A stretch of DNA of 64,000 nucleotides from Bacteroidales bacterium (lineage in GTDB: Bacteria > Bacteroidota > Bacteroidia > Bacteroidales > Muribaculaceae): positions 24,942 to 88,941 of the forward strand of contig SFGS01000010.1 in assembly GCA_004557565.1 (NCBI GenBank), read 5' to 3'. Below are positions 16,144 through 23,008 of the stretch, one piece after another (the stretch's first letter is position 1; each line of letters begins with the position of its first letter). Made by a program: the position numbers and the translations under genes. The notes under the pieces were generated by a model that ran no database searches, had not been told where the DNA came from, and saw only the letters and a program-made list of their open reading frames with translations.

Positions 16144-17626
16144 TACATATTACGGAACACTCATTTTCGAGTTGTCAAAACCAGGTCGCAAGGGCTATTC
16201 CCTTCCCAAAAACGAGTTGAGTGACTACAGCATCGCACAACTTCCTGAAAATCTGCTTCGCCAAGAGGCTCCTGCCCTCCCTGAAGTGGACGAACTTACC
16301 GTGGTGCGTCACTACACCAATATGAGCAACAACAACTTCGGCGTTGACACCGGTTTCTACCCATTGGGCTCTTGCACAATGAAGTACAACCCAAAAATCA
16401 ACGAGGAAATGGCTGCTCACCCACAATTCACTGCACTCCACCCTCTCCAGAATGTGGAAACCGTGCAAGGCGCTTTGTCCGCTTACTATCAACTCCAACG
16501 CAGTCTGTCAGAAATCGCTGGTATGGCAGAGTTCACGCTCAATCCATTCGCTGGCGCACACGGTGAACTCACCGGCTTGATGGTGATTCGTCGCTATCAC
16601 GAAAGCCGCGGCGACGCTAAGCGCACCAAGATTATCGTTCCCGACAGCGCACACGGCACCAACCCTGCAAGTGCGGCAGTTTGCGGACTCGACGTGGTGG
16701 AAGTGAAGAGCAAGCCCGATGGCCGCGTGGATGTGGAAGACTTAAAACCTCTGCTCGACGACACCATCGCAGGTATGATGATGACCAACCCCAACACTTT
16801 GGGCTTGTTTGAAAACAATATTGCCGAAATCGCAAAACTCGTGCACGACTGTGGCGGTTTGATGTACTACGATGGCGCAAACCTCAACCCAATGCTTGGT
16901 AAATGCCGCCCTGGCGACATCGGTTTCGACGTGATGCACATCAACCTGCACAAAACATTCTCTACCCCTCACGGTGGTGGCGGCCCTGGTAGTGGCCCTA
17001 TCGGCGTGCGTGAAGGTCTTGAGCAATTCTTGCCTAATCCTCGCGTCACTTGCGAATTCGACGAAGACGGCATGGTTGACTATAAGATTGAGATGGGCGA
17101 GGAATCGCTCGGCTGCATCAGTGGCTTCCTCGGCAACTTCGGCGTGATGATGCGTGCGCTCGCCTACATCGTGACACTCGGCAGCGACAACCTGAAGTGG
17201 GTAGGTCCTTTGGCAACTCTCAATGCCAACTACATCAAGGAATCGCTGAAAGACTGCTACGAACTGCCTATCGAGGGCGTTTGCAAGCACGAATTTGTGT
17301 TCGACGGCTTGAAGGACAAGAGCACTGGCGTTACCACTCTCGACGTGGCTAAGCGTCTGCTCGACTACGGCTACCATGCGCCCACCATCTATTTCCCATT
17401 GCTTTTCCACCAGGCTTTGATGATCGAGCCTACCGAAAGCGAAAGTAAGGAAACCCTTGATGGCTTCATCGCTGTGATGAGGAAGATTGCGCAAGAGGCT
17501 GCCGAAAATCCTGAACTGGTGAAGACTGCTCCACACAGCACGCCTGTTCACCGTCTCGACGACACCAAGGCCGCCCTCAAGCAAATCGTGACTTGGAACG
17601 AACTCTGCGAAACAAAAGATTTGTAA
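16136..17626 (+). CDS. gcvPB: Glycine dehydrogenase (decarboxylating) subunit 2
   Basis: A 496-residue catalytic half of the split P-protein. The PLP Schiff-base lysine is K273 in INLHKTFSTPHGGGGPG, the family signature. Other blocks are YPLGSCTMKYNPKINEEMA, AHGTNPASAAVCGL and YDGANLNPMLGK. It works with GcvPA, GcvT, GcvH and lipoamide dehydrogenase to split glycine to CO2, NH3 and a one-carbon unit. It is separated from lpd by about 300 bases of repeats. The split form, rather than one protein of about 950 residues, is notable because Bacteroides species I know have the fused form. Confidence 0.97.
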   Translation: MNNTYYGTLIFELSKPGRKGYSLPKNELSDYSIAQLPENLLRQEAPALPEVDELTVVRHYTNMSNNNFGVDTGFYPLGSCTMKYNPKINEEMAAHPQFTALHPLQNVETVQGALSAYYQLQRSLSEIAGMAEFTLNPFAGAHGELTGLMVIRRYHESRGDAKRTKIIVPDSAHGTNPASAAVCGLDVVEVKSKPDGRVDVEDLKPLLDDTIAGMMMTNPNTLGLFENNIAEIAKLVHDCGGLMYYDGANLNPMLGKCRPGDIGFDVMHINLHKTFSTPHGGGGPGSGPIGVREGLEQFLPNPRVTCEFDEDGMVDYKIEMGEESLGCISGFLGNFGVMMRALAYIVTLGSDNLKWVGPLATLNANYIKESLKDCYELPIEGVCKHEFVFDGLKDKSTGVTTLDVAKRLLDYGYHAPTIYFPLLFHQALMIEPTESESKETLDGFIAVMRKIAQEAAENPELVKTAPHSTPVHRLDDTKAALKQIVTWNELCETKDL

Positions 17627-17635
17627 AACCATACT

Positions 17636-17909
17636 TTAGAAGTTAGAAATTAGAGCACAGAAATTAGAATCTATTAGGTTTTAGGCTTTTCAAGGTAAAA
17701 AAGCCAGCAGGAAGGAGTGTCAAATCTCCTAATATGCCAACGCCATAGCGTAGGGACATGCCTTTGGCATGTTACCAAGGCGTTGATACATTGCTGATTG
17801 CATCGAAACATGCCGAAGGCATGTCCCTACGAAATGATGAAATCACAAATTTGACACACCCCCATCTCCACAAAAAATCTAATTTCTAACTTCTAATTTC
17901 TAACTTCTA
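17636..17909. repeat. Inverted heptamer arms enclosing a palindromic element (gcvPB-lpd gap)
   Basis: This composite fills the 303-base gap between gcvPB and lpd. The left arm, TTAGAAGTTAGAAATTAGA (17636-17655 region), and right arm, CTAATTTCTAACTTCTAAT (17878-17905 region), are inverted heptamer tracts. Inside are GTGTCAAAT (17717-17725) and ATTTGACAC (17849-17857), then the palindromic element 17749-17831. No gene is present. Confidence 0.8.
17749..17831. repeat. Palindromic repeat element, CATGCC type, copy 1 (83 bp)
   Basis: Starts CGTAGGGACATGCC and ends GGCATGTCCCTACG, with each end itself a small hairpin (ACATGCC.. /GGCATGT). This REPIN-like paired-hairpin design has a second, degraded and inverted copy at 22389-22471. 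No coding capacity. Confidence 0.8.
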
Positions 17910-17929
17910 CATATAATATCTCTTTTCCA

Positions 17930-19270
17930 ATGAAATATGACATTCTCATCATTGGTGCTGGTCCTGGTGGCTATGAAATGGCAGCCGAAGCTGCTCATCG
18001 TGGGCTGAATGTGGCTATCGTTGAGCGAGGCGAGCTTGGCGGCACCTGCCTCAACCGTGGCTGTATTCCCACCAAGGCACTGTGCCGCAATGCCGAAGTG
18101 CTCAACCTGCTTCACGATGCTGAAGCGTTTGGCGTGAGCATCAGCGGCATGGAAGTTGACTATGCGAAAGCCGTAGAGCGCAAAGATGCCGTGGTGACAC
18201 AACTCCGCGATGGCATCGGTATGCTTCTCAATAATCCGCAAATCACCGTTATGCAAGGCGAAGCCAAACTCATCGACGCTCACACCGTAAGCGTTGGTGG
18301 CGAAAACGTGGAAGCCCAGAATATTGTGATTGCCACAGGTTCCGCTCCTAAGGCTCTGCCTATCGAGGGTGCCGAATTTGCCATGACCAGCGACGAAATT
18401 CTCGCAATGACCACTCTGCCTAAGAGCCTTTGTGTGATTGGCGGTGGCGTTATCGGCATGGAGTTTGCCGGCATTTTCAGCAGTTTTGGCGTGGAAGTGA
18501 GCGTGGTGGAATTTTGCAAAGAAATTCTCCCTCCTTTCGACAAAGATGTGGCAAAACGCCTGCGCACCGTCATGGGCAAGCGTGGCGTTGACATCAAAGT
18601 GGGCGCCGGCGTGAAGTCAATCGCCAAAAACGAAAACGGCTACACCGTCACCTACGAGGCTAAAGGCAAAGAGCAGGCTATCGAATGTGAGGCTGTGCTG
18701 ATGGCTGTGGGCCGCAAACCTGTGATTCCTGAGGGCGTTGAAGCCCTGGGCATTGAGGTGAGCCGCCGAGGCATTGAGGTGAACGACAATATGCAGACCG
18801 CCGTGCCAAGCATCTACGCCATTGGCGATGTGAACGGCCGCTGTATGCTCGCACACGCTGCCACAGCTCATGGTATGTGCGCACTGAGCACCATCGAGGG
18901 CAAACCTTGCGCCATGAAACTCAACATCGTTCCAAGCGCTGTGTTCACCACCCCAGAAATGTCGATGGTGGGCCTCACCGAAGAGCAATGCAAGACGCAA
19001 GAACTTGATGTAACTGTGAAGAAAGGTATGTTCCGCTCCAACGGCAAAGCACTTGCCATGGGCGAGACAGAAGGCCTGGTAAAGATTATCGTTGACAATG
19101 CCACCCGTCAAATCCTCGGCTGCCACATCTGTGGACCTCACGCCGCCGACTTGATTCAAGAAGTGGTGATGGCAATGAACGCAGAAGCCACCATCGACAC
19201 ATTGGCTTCAAGCATTCACGGTCACCCCACCCTCAGCGAAGTAATCCTCACCACAGCCCACCAATTCTAA
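17930..19270 (+). CDS. lpd: Dihydrolipoyl dehydrogenase
   Basis: A 446-residue FAD-dependent disulfide oxidoreductase that reoxidises dihydrolipoyl-GcvH with NAD (L-protein). It shows the FAD-binding IIGAGPGGYEMA (7-18), the redox-active pair C40 and C45 in GGTCLNRGCIPTK, the NAD-binding IGGGVIGMEFA (about 166-176), YAIGDVNGRCMLAHAA (second FAD site) and the C-terminal base H432 with E437 in HGHPTLSE. It is slightly short compared with the usual 460-475. It follows gcvPB after a repeat-filled gap on the same strand and completes the glycine cleavage set. The CATGCC-containing terminator follows. Confidence 0.95.
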   Translation: MKYDILIIGAGPGGYEMAAEAAHRGLNVAIVERGELGGTCLNRGCIPTKALCRNAEVLNLLHDAEAFGVSISGMEVDYAKAVERKDAVVTQLRDGIGMLLNNPQITVMQGEAKLIDAHTVSVGGENVEAQNIVIATGSAPKALPIEGAEFAMTSDEILAMTTLPKSLCVIGGGVIGMEFAGIFSSFGVEVSVVEFCKEILPPFDKDVAKRLRTVMGKRGVDIKVGAGVKSIAKNENGYTVTYEAKGKEQAIECEAVLMAVGRKPVIPEGVEALGIEVSRRGIEVNDNMQTAVPSIYAIGDVNGRCMLAHAATAHGMCALSTIEGKPCAMKLNIVPSAVFTTPEMSMVGLTEEQCKTQELDVTVKKGMFRSNGKALAMGETEGLVKIIVDNATRQILGCHICGPHAADLIQEVVMAMNAEATIDTLASSIHGHPTLSEVILTTAHQF

Positions 19271-19310
19271 CGAATTCACCTCATTCCGAGGCAATTCATA
19301 CAACGCAAAC

Positions 19311-19349
19311 GAAAGGACATGCCCCCAAAAAGGCATGTCCTTTCTTCTT
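19311..19349 (+). terminator. lpd terminator hairpin, repeat-related
   Basis: A perfect 13-bp stem, GAAAGGACATGCC (19311-19323) with GGCATGTCCTTTC (19332-19344), followed by a T-rich TTCTTT. The central GGACATGCC is the same core as the palindromic element at 17749-17831, suggesting the terminator derives from one arm of it. Confidence 0.8.
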
Positions 19350-19451
19350 TCCCCCATCACCACGGCATATATCAATGCATCTGTGCCAGCGATAACGAAA
19401 GGGGTTCAGCGGAAAAATACTGGGGGACTGAAACAAAAACATAAAAAACAG

Positions 19452-19585
19452 CCTTTTGGCGATGCCAGTGCTTCGCACCTGTCGTTAGTACTGTGGCATG
19501 TCTGATTTCAAGCCGAAGCTTGAATCAGCCACACCACATCACCAACGCCGCCCTCCCCAGCGAGGGCGGTGGCATCGTCAAAAGG
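19452..19585. other. Cloverleaf-like nested inverted-repeat structure
   Basis: The outer stem is CCTTTTGGCGATGCCA (19452-19467) with TGGCATCGTCAAAAGG (19570-19585), 15 of 16 paired. Arm 1 is GTGC/GCAC (19468-19478), directly stacked on the outer stem. Arm 2 is CTGATTTCAAGC (19502-19513) with GCTTGAATCAG (19518-19528), extended by GTGGC/GCCAC. Arm 3 is CCGCCCTC (19548-19555) with GAGGGCGG (19562-19569), ending directly at the outer stem. This forms a four-way junction of 134 bases. There is no reading frame. It could be a structured RNA or a single-stranded-DNA recombination substrate; neither is proven. Confidence 0.65.
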
Positions 19586-19590
19586 ATAAA

Positions 19591-19730
19591 AACCGCTCGC
19601 CTCCGGCGAAAAACAAAACCCGGTAGGGACGTGATACTTCACGTCCGCCCATAATTGTGATACTATATTGAATATCAATCATTTGAAGCGGACGTGAAAT
19701 ATCACGTCCCTACCATACAAAATCGTTTGG
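19591..19730. repeat. Palindromic repeat element, ACGTGA type, copy 1
   Basis: The core 19622-19714 (93 bp) runs from GGTAGGGACGTGATACTTC to its near reverse complement at 19688-19714. The spacer TTGTGATACTATATTGAATA is shared, inverted, with the second copy at 22237-22329. Similarity continues outside the core (GCTCGCCTCCGGCGAA on the left, AAAATCGTTT on the right), giving a homologous unit of about 140 bases. REPIN-like, non-coding. Confidence 0.8.
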
Positions 19731-19741
19731 AACACTTCTAT

Positions 19742-20209
19742 CTACCCATCTTTAGCCGACACACTGGGTATGCGAGAAAGCAACTGCTCCATGTTTGAAG
19801 TTTTCTCCAGCACGCTACCCTCCACAGTTGTCAACATGCCTTCTCCACTCAATATGGTTTTTGGCAAGTAACTTTTTACGACAACTTCGCCTAACATTTT
19901 AGAATCTTCGCTTAATCGAACTACACCTAAATCTCCGCCAACGCAATCCTGAAAAACAGTAGTATAACCCACAGATGATACCTTAATGATACCTCCATTG
20001 CATGAAGCATTGATTGTGAAACTGCCATCTTCACCACTTACAGTACCTTTCACGAAAGCGGAATCCGCCCTATTCAATAGCATCACATTGGCAAAAGGCA
20101 AAGGCTCACCCTTTGTGTCCACCACTTTACCTGTGATATTCTGTGCCATCATCGCAGACATAGCCAAAAGGCACACTGCTGTAATCACCATTTTCTTACT
20201 CATTGTCAT
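19742..20209 (-). pseudogene. Truncated TonB-type outer-membrane receptor (N-terminal fragment)
   Basis: The fragment has a signal peptide (MTMSKKMVITAVCLLAMSAM, then MAQ) and a carboxypeptidase-like regulatory domain (NITGKVVDTKGEPLPFANVMLL, SFTINASCNGGIIKVSSVGY). It ends early in the plug region (LGEVVVKSYLPKTIL, then NMEQLLSRIPSVSAKDG). Full-length relatives have about 700-900 residues; here a stop follows after about 155 residues and the sequence then enters repeat DNA, so the barrel is missing. I chose the start at 20207-20209, behind AAGGAAAT; an in-frame extension upstream to 20305 looks like non-coding leader. It is probably non-functional. Confidence 0.7.
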
Positions 20210-20321
20210 TATTTCCTTTTCTTTCAAGGGAGCAAAAGTAGAGAAAATCATAAAAAAAACAACAACAAACGTACATTTTTTTAAGCCACAAGGCATCAAA
20301 TCCAATAGTATAAAAGAATTT

Positions 20322-20459
20322 AACCCAAATCGGTCATTAGGGCTTGTGGTATTTCGGAGTTTTAGAAGAATGAATTTTGCTTGTCTTTTAATGAGTGATA
20401 GCGAGCTATTACGAATTATATATATAAATTCTCATACGGCCTAATGACCGATTTGGGTT
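20322..20459. repeat. Interspersed terminal-inverted-repeat element, copy B (138 bp, inverted)
   Basis: Begins AACCCAAATCGGTCATTAGG and ends CCTAATGACCGATTTGGGTT, a perfect 20-bp inverted pair. Relative to copies A and C it is in the opposite orientation and lacks the GATTACTTCTTGCGGTC segment. It shares with copy C the internal AATTCGTAATAG..CGCTATCACTC and AAAGACAAGCAAAATTCATT. It lies between the receptor fragment and the phosphatase gene. Confidence 0.9.
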
Positions 20460-20564
20460 AAAGCGTAAGCAACAGTTTTCCCCATCAGTCCTTCCCTACA
20501 AATCAGCATAAGTCTAACCTCTAATTTCTATTGTCTAACTTCTTAGATTATGCATAATTTTCTG

Positions 20565-20572
20565 TAATTTTG
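20565..20572 (+). promoter_or_regulatory. -7 box for the alkaline phosphatase gene
   Basis: TAATTTTG fits TAnnTTTG and stands 21 bases before the ATG. No clear -33 TTTG was found; a short heptamer tract (20512-20545) lies just upstream. Confidence 0.5.
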
Positions 20573-20593
20573 TGGAGAAATTTATACTGATTT

Positions 20594-21976
20594 ATGAGAA
20601 GATTTTTGATTTTATGCGCGCTGTGCATTGTGTGTGCAGCATCGGCTTGGGCTCAACAAGCCAAGTATGTGTTCTATTTCATTGGCGACGGCATGGGCCT
20701 GAACCAAATCAACACCACCGAATATTATATGGCAAGTGCTGAAGGGAAATGGGGGTTCGGTCATCTTTCGTTTGCCGACTTCCCCTACACCACCTACGCC
20801 GCTAATTATTCCGCCAATCGCCGTGTTACCGACTCTGCCGCCGCTGGCACCGCTCTGGCTACCGGACATAAGACCAACAACGGTATGCTGGGCATGACTC
20901 CCGATTCTGTGAATGTGAGCAGCATTGCCTCTTGGGCAAAACAAAGCGGTAAGAAGGTGGGCGTGTGCACCACGGTGAGTATCGACGATGCCACCCCTGC
21001 TGCATTCTATTCACACCAGGCAAGCAGAAAAAGCCGCAACGCCATTGGTCGCCAACTCGCCACTTCGGGCTTCGACTATTTTGCCGGCTCCGATTTCCGC
21101 AACCCTAAGGGCGACGACGGCACCGACCTTCACCAAATCTGCGAAGCCAACGGCTACACTTGGGCATACGGCTACGAGGAAGGCAAAGCCAAGTGGAGAA
21201 ATGCCAAAAAACTGTTTATGGTGCAGCCTAAAGATGCCAAAAGAGAAATTCCATACGCTATCGACCGTAGAGAAATCGACCTTACATTGCCTCAAATCGT
21301 GGAAGTGGGCATCAACACGCTGATGAACGATAATAAGAAGGGCTTCTTCTTCATGATTGAGGGTGGAGCCATCGACCACGCTTGCCACGGACGCGACGCG
21401 GCTTCTGCCTTCTACGAAGTGTTTGATTTCAACGATGCCGTGAAGGTGGCACTCGACTTCTACAAGAAGCACCCTAAGGAAACTCTGATTATTGTGACTG
21501 CCGACCACGAAACTGGTGGCATGGTGCCTGGTAACGGACGCTATACCATCGACTTGGATTTGCTCAAATACCAAACCTGCAGCATCAACGAGGTGACAGC
21601 AAAAATCAACGCTATGAAAAAGAACCGCATGAAAAAATCGTGGGAAGATGTGAAGCAACTACTGAGCGAGTGCTTCGGCTTGTTCACAAAGGTGGATGTC
21701 ACATGGCGTGAAGAGGCTGAATTGCGCGAAGCCTACGAAGACGCATTCGAGAAAAACCCTACCGATGAAAACCTCTATGGCGTGAACTTCACGCTCACCA
21801 CCAAGGCTTGCGGCATTCTCAACAAAAAAGCAGGCATTTCATGGGCAAGCGGTTCACATTCTGCCGGTTATGTGCCAGTATATGCCATTGGAGTAGGGGC
21901 TGAGCGCTTCCACGGTCGCCTCAACAACACCCAAATCCCCGAAATCACCGCAAAAATAGCAGGTTACAAAAAGTAA
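20594..21976 (+). CDS. Secreted alkaline phosphatase
   Basis: A 460-residue protein of the alkaline phosphatase superfamily with a signal peptide (residues 1-20, ending ASAWA). Metal and active-site motifs are D32 in YFIGDGMGLNQ, the nucleophile S81 in RRVTDSAAAGTALATG, the Mg/Zn-binding MIEGGAIDHACHGRDAA, and VTADHETGGMVPG. The final IPEITAKIAGY is typical. It hydrolyses phosphate monoesters in the periplasm; a phosphate-scavenging role is a general inference. It is a single-gene unit with its own -7 box and terminator, and it sits between inverted palindromic repeats at 19591-19730 and 22220-22357. Confidence 0.93.
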   Translation: MRRFLILCALCIVCAASAWAQQAKYVFYFIGDGMGLNQINTTEYYMASAEGKWGFGHLSFADFPYTTYAANYSANRRVTDSAAAGTALATGHKTNNGMLGMTPDSVNVSSIASWAKQSGKKVGVCTTVSIDDATPAAFYSHQASRKSRNAIGRQLATSGFDYFAGSDFRNPKGDDGTDLHQICEANGYTWAYGYEEGKAKWRNAKKLFMVQPKDAKREIPYAIDRREIDLTLPQIVEVGINTLMNDNKKGFFFMIEGGAIDHACHGRDAASAFYEVFDFNDAVKVALDFYKKHPKETLIIVTADHETGGMVPGNGRYTIDLDLLKYQTCSINEVTAKINAMKKNRMKKSWEDVKQLLSECFGLFTKVDVTWREEAELREAYEDAFEKNPTDENLYGVNFTLTTKACGILNKKAGISWASGSHSAGYVPVYAIGVGAERFHGRLNNTQIPEITAKIAGYKK

Positions 21977-22003
21977 CCCACCCACACCGCAATACCCCCA
22001 CAC

Positions 22004-22063
22004 AAACTGCTCCGACTCGTCAGGCTCCACCCAGCCTCTCACACGCATCGGAGCAGTTTTTTT
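22004..22063 (+). terminator. Terminator after the alkaline phosphatase gene
   Basis: A perfect 12-bp stem, AAACTGCTCCGA (22004-22015) with TCGGAGCAGTTT (22048-22059), encloses a smaller AGGCT/AGCCT hairpin. A run of seven T ends at 22063. Confidence 0.9.
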
Positions 22064-22219
22064 ATTCAGAAGAAAATGGGTGCAACATTGCGGTTCAGTA
22101 GAAAATAAGTGGGGATAGATTATGCATTGTTGCCGAATCGTGAATGGAATCAAAAACAAAAACATAAAAAACAGCCTTGATGATAACATGGAGTATTGGC
22201 AAAAAGTGCATCAAATTCC

Positions 22220-22357
22220 TCAAAACGATTTTGGATGGTAGGGACGCGATACTTCGCGTCCGCGTCAAATGGTTGATATTCAATATAGTATCACAATTAT
22301 GGGCGGACGTGAAGTATCACGTCCCTACCGGGTTGATTTTTCGCCGAGGCGAACGGT
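22220..22357. repeat. Palindromic repeat element, ACGTGA type, copy 2 (inverted)
   Basis: The core 22237-22329 (93 bp) runs from GGTAGGGACGCGATACTTCG to a GACGTGAAGTATCACGTCCC end and closes with CTACC. Spacer and flanks are the reverse complement of copy 1. The two copies thus frame the receptor fragment and the phosphatase gene as a 2.6-kb inverted pair. Confidence 0.8.
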
Positions 22358-22388
22358 ATTTTTCCACTGAAGCAACATTGCATCATAA

Positions 22389-22471
22389 CGTAGCGACATG
22401 CCTTTGGCATGTTTCTATGCAAACCAACAATGTATCACCGCATTGAAAATATACCAAAGGCATATCCCCAC
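22389..22471. repeat. Palindromic repeat element, CATGCC type, copy 2 (degenerate, inverted)
   Basis: The left end CGTAGCGACATGCCTTTGGC is well kept. The right end ACCAAAGGCATATCCCCACA has drifted. The spacer AACAATGTATCACCGCATTG is the approximate reverse complement of the copy-1 spacer. Size 83 bp, like copy 1. Confidence 0.65.
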
Positions 22472-22550
22472 ATCATTTTTTCCTTAAACCCAATTTGGAT
22501 TCAGGGAAAAATAGTGGTGGGAAAAGCGCGTGCAATTATAAAAATTTCAT

Positions 22551-22558
22551 TATATTTG
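22551..22558 (+). promoter_or_regulatory. -7 box for the menaquinone operon
   Basis: TATATTTG fits TAnnTTTG exactly and lies 31 bases ahead of the menI-like ATG. The -33 element is weak. Confidence 0.6.
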
Positions 22559-22588
22559 TAAGATAGCAATTATTAGAATTGAACAACG

Positions 22589-23008
22589 ATGAATCTTGAT
22601 AAATTTATTGATATGGCGGATAAGGTGGAGTTTCTTGCCACCACAATTGGTATGCAACTCGTTAGCACTCCCGACCCCGATGAGGCTGTGTGCACTTTGA
22701 AGGTGACGAAGGCTGTGAGCCAGCCTGCGGGCTACCTCAACGGTGGCACATCGCTGGCTGTGGCTGAGAATCTTGCAGGCATAGGCAGCACGCTCTTAGA
22801 CGAGGAGCATTTTCCAATGGGGCTGAATGTGACTGCCAACCACCTGCGATCCGTGCCTATCGGTGCCACCATCAAGGCTGTGGCGAGAATCCTTCACAAG
22901 GGAAAGAACACCCATGTGTGGAATGTGGATATTTTTAACGAGGAAGGACAACTGTGCTTCACCTCTCGTGTCACCAATTATATGCTCGATCTCAAGAACA
23001 AGAAATGA
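22589..23008 (+). CDS. menI: Hotdog thioesterase, probable 1,4-dihydroxy-2-naphthoyl-CoA hydrolase
   Basis: A 139-residue hotdog-fold protein of the PaaI/YbgC-like group. The catalytic helix is LNGGTSLAVAENLAGIGS, where the Glu of AEN is the expected catalytic residue. Later strands (VTANHLRSVPIGATIKAVARI, HVWNVDIFNEEGQLCFTSRVTNY) fit this family. As first gene of a men operon it most probably hydrolyses DHNA-CoA, the step between MenB and MenA. The assignment to this step rests on context. Its stop overlaps the menF start (ATGA). Confidence 0.82.
   Translation: MNLDKFIDMADKVEFLATTIGMQLVSTPDPDEAVCTLKVTKAVSQPAGYLNGGTSLAVAENLAGIGSTLLDEEHFPMGLNVTANHLRSVPIGATIKAVARILHKGKNTHVWNVDIFNEEGQLCFTSRVTNYMLDLKNKK

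Larger units (their letters stand above)
22064..22588. other. Repeat-filled gap between the phosphatase and men genes
   Basis: No credible gene in about 525 bases. It contains two copies of a TTCAGYGGAAAAATA-like motif (22092-22114, 22497-22521) and an inverted one (22357-22371), the second copies of both palindromic element types, and a 23-bp direct repeat (ACAAAAACATAAAAAACAGC.. at 22156-22178) also present at 19433-19455. Confidence 0.7.

Noticed and set aside
19271..22588. Complete insertion sequence
   Set aside because: Despite many inverted repeats, there is no transposase gene or remnant in this region.
22954..23004. Longer menF starting at 22954
   Set aside because: The added 17 residues are out-of-frame menI sequence; the ATGA overlap at 23005 is the natural coupled start.
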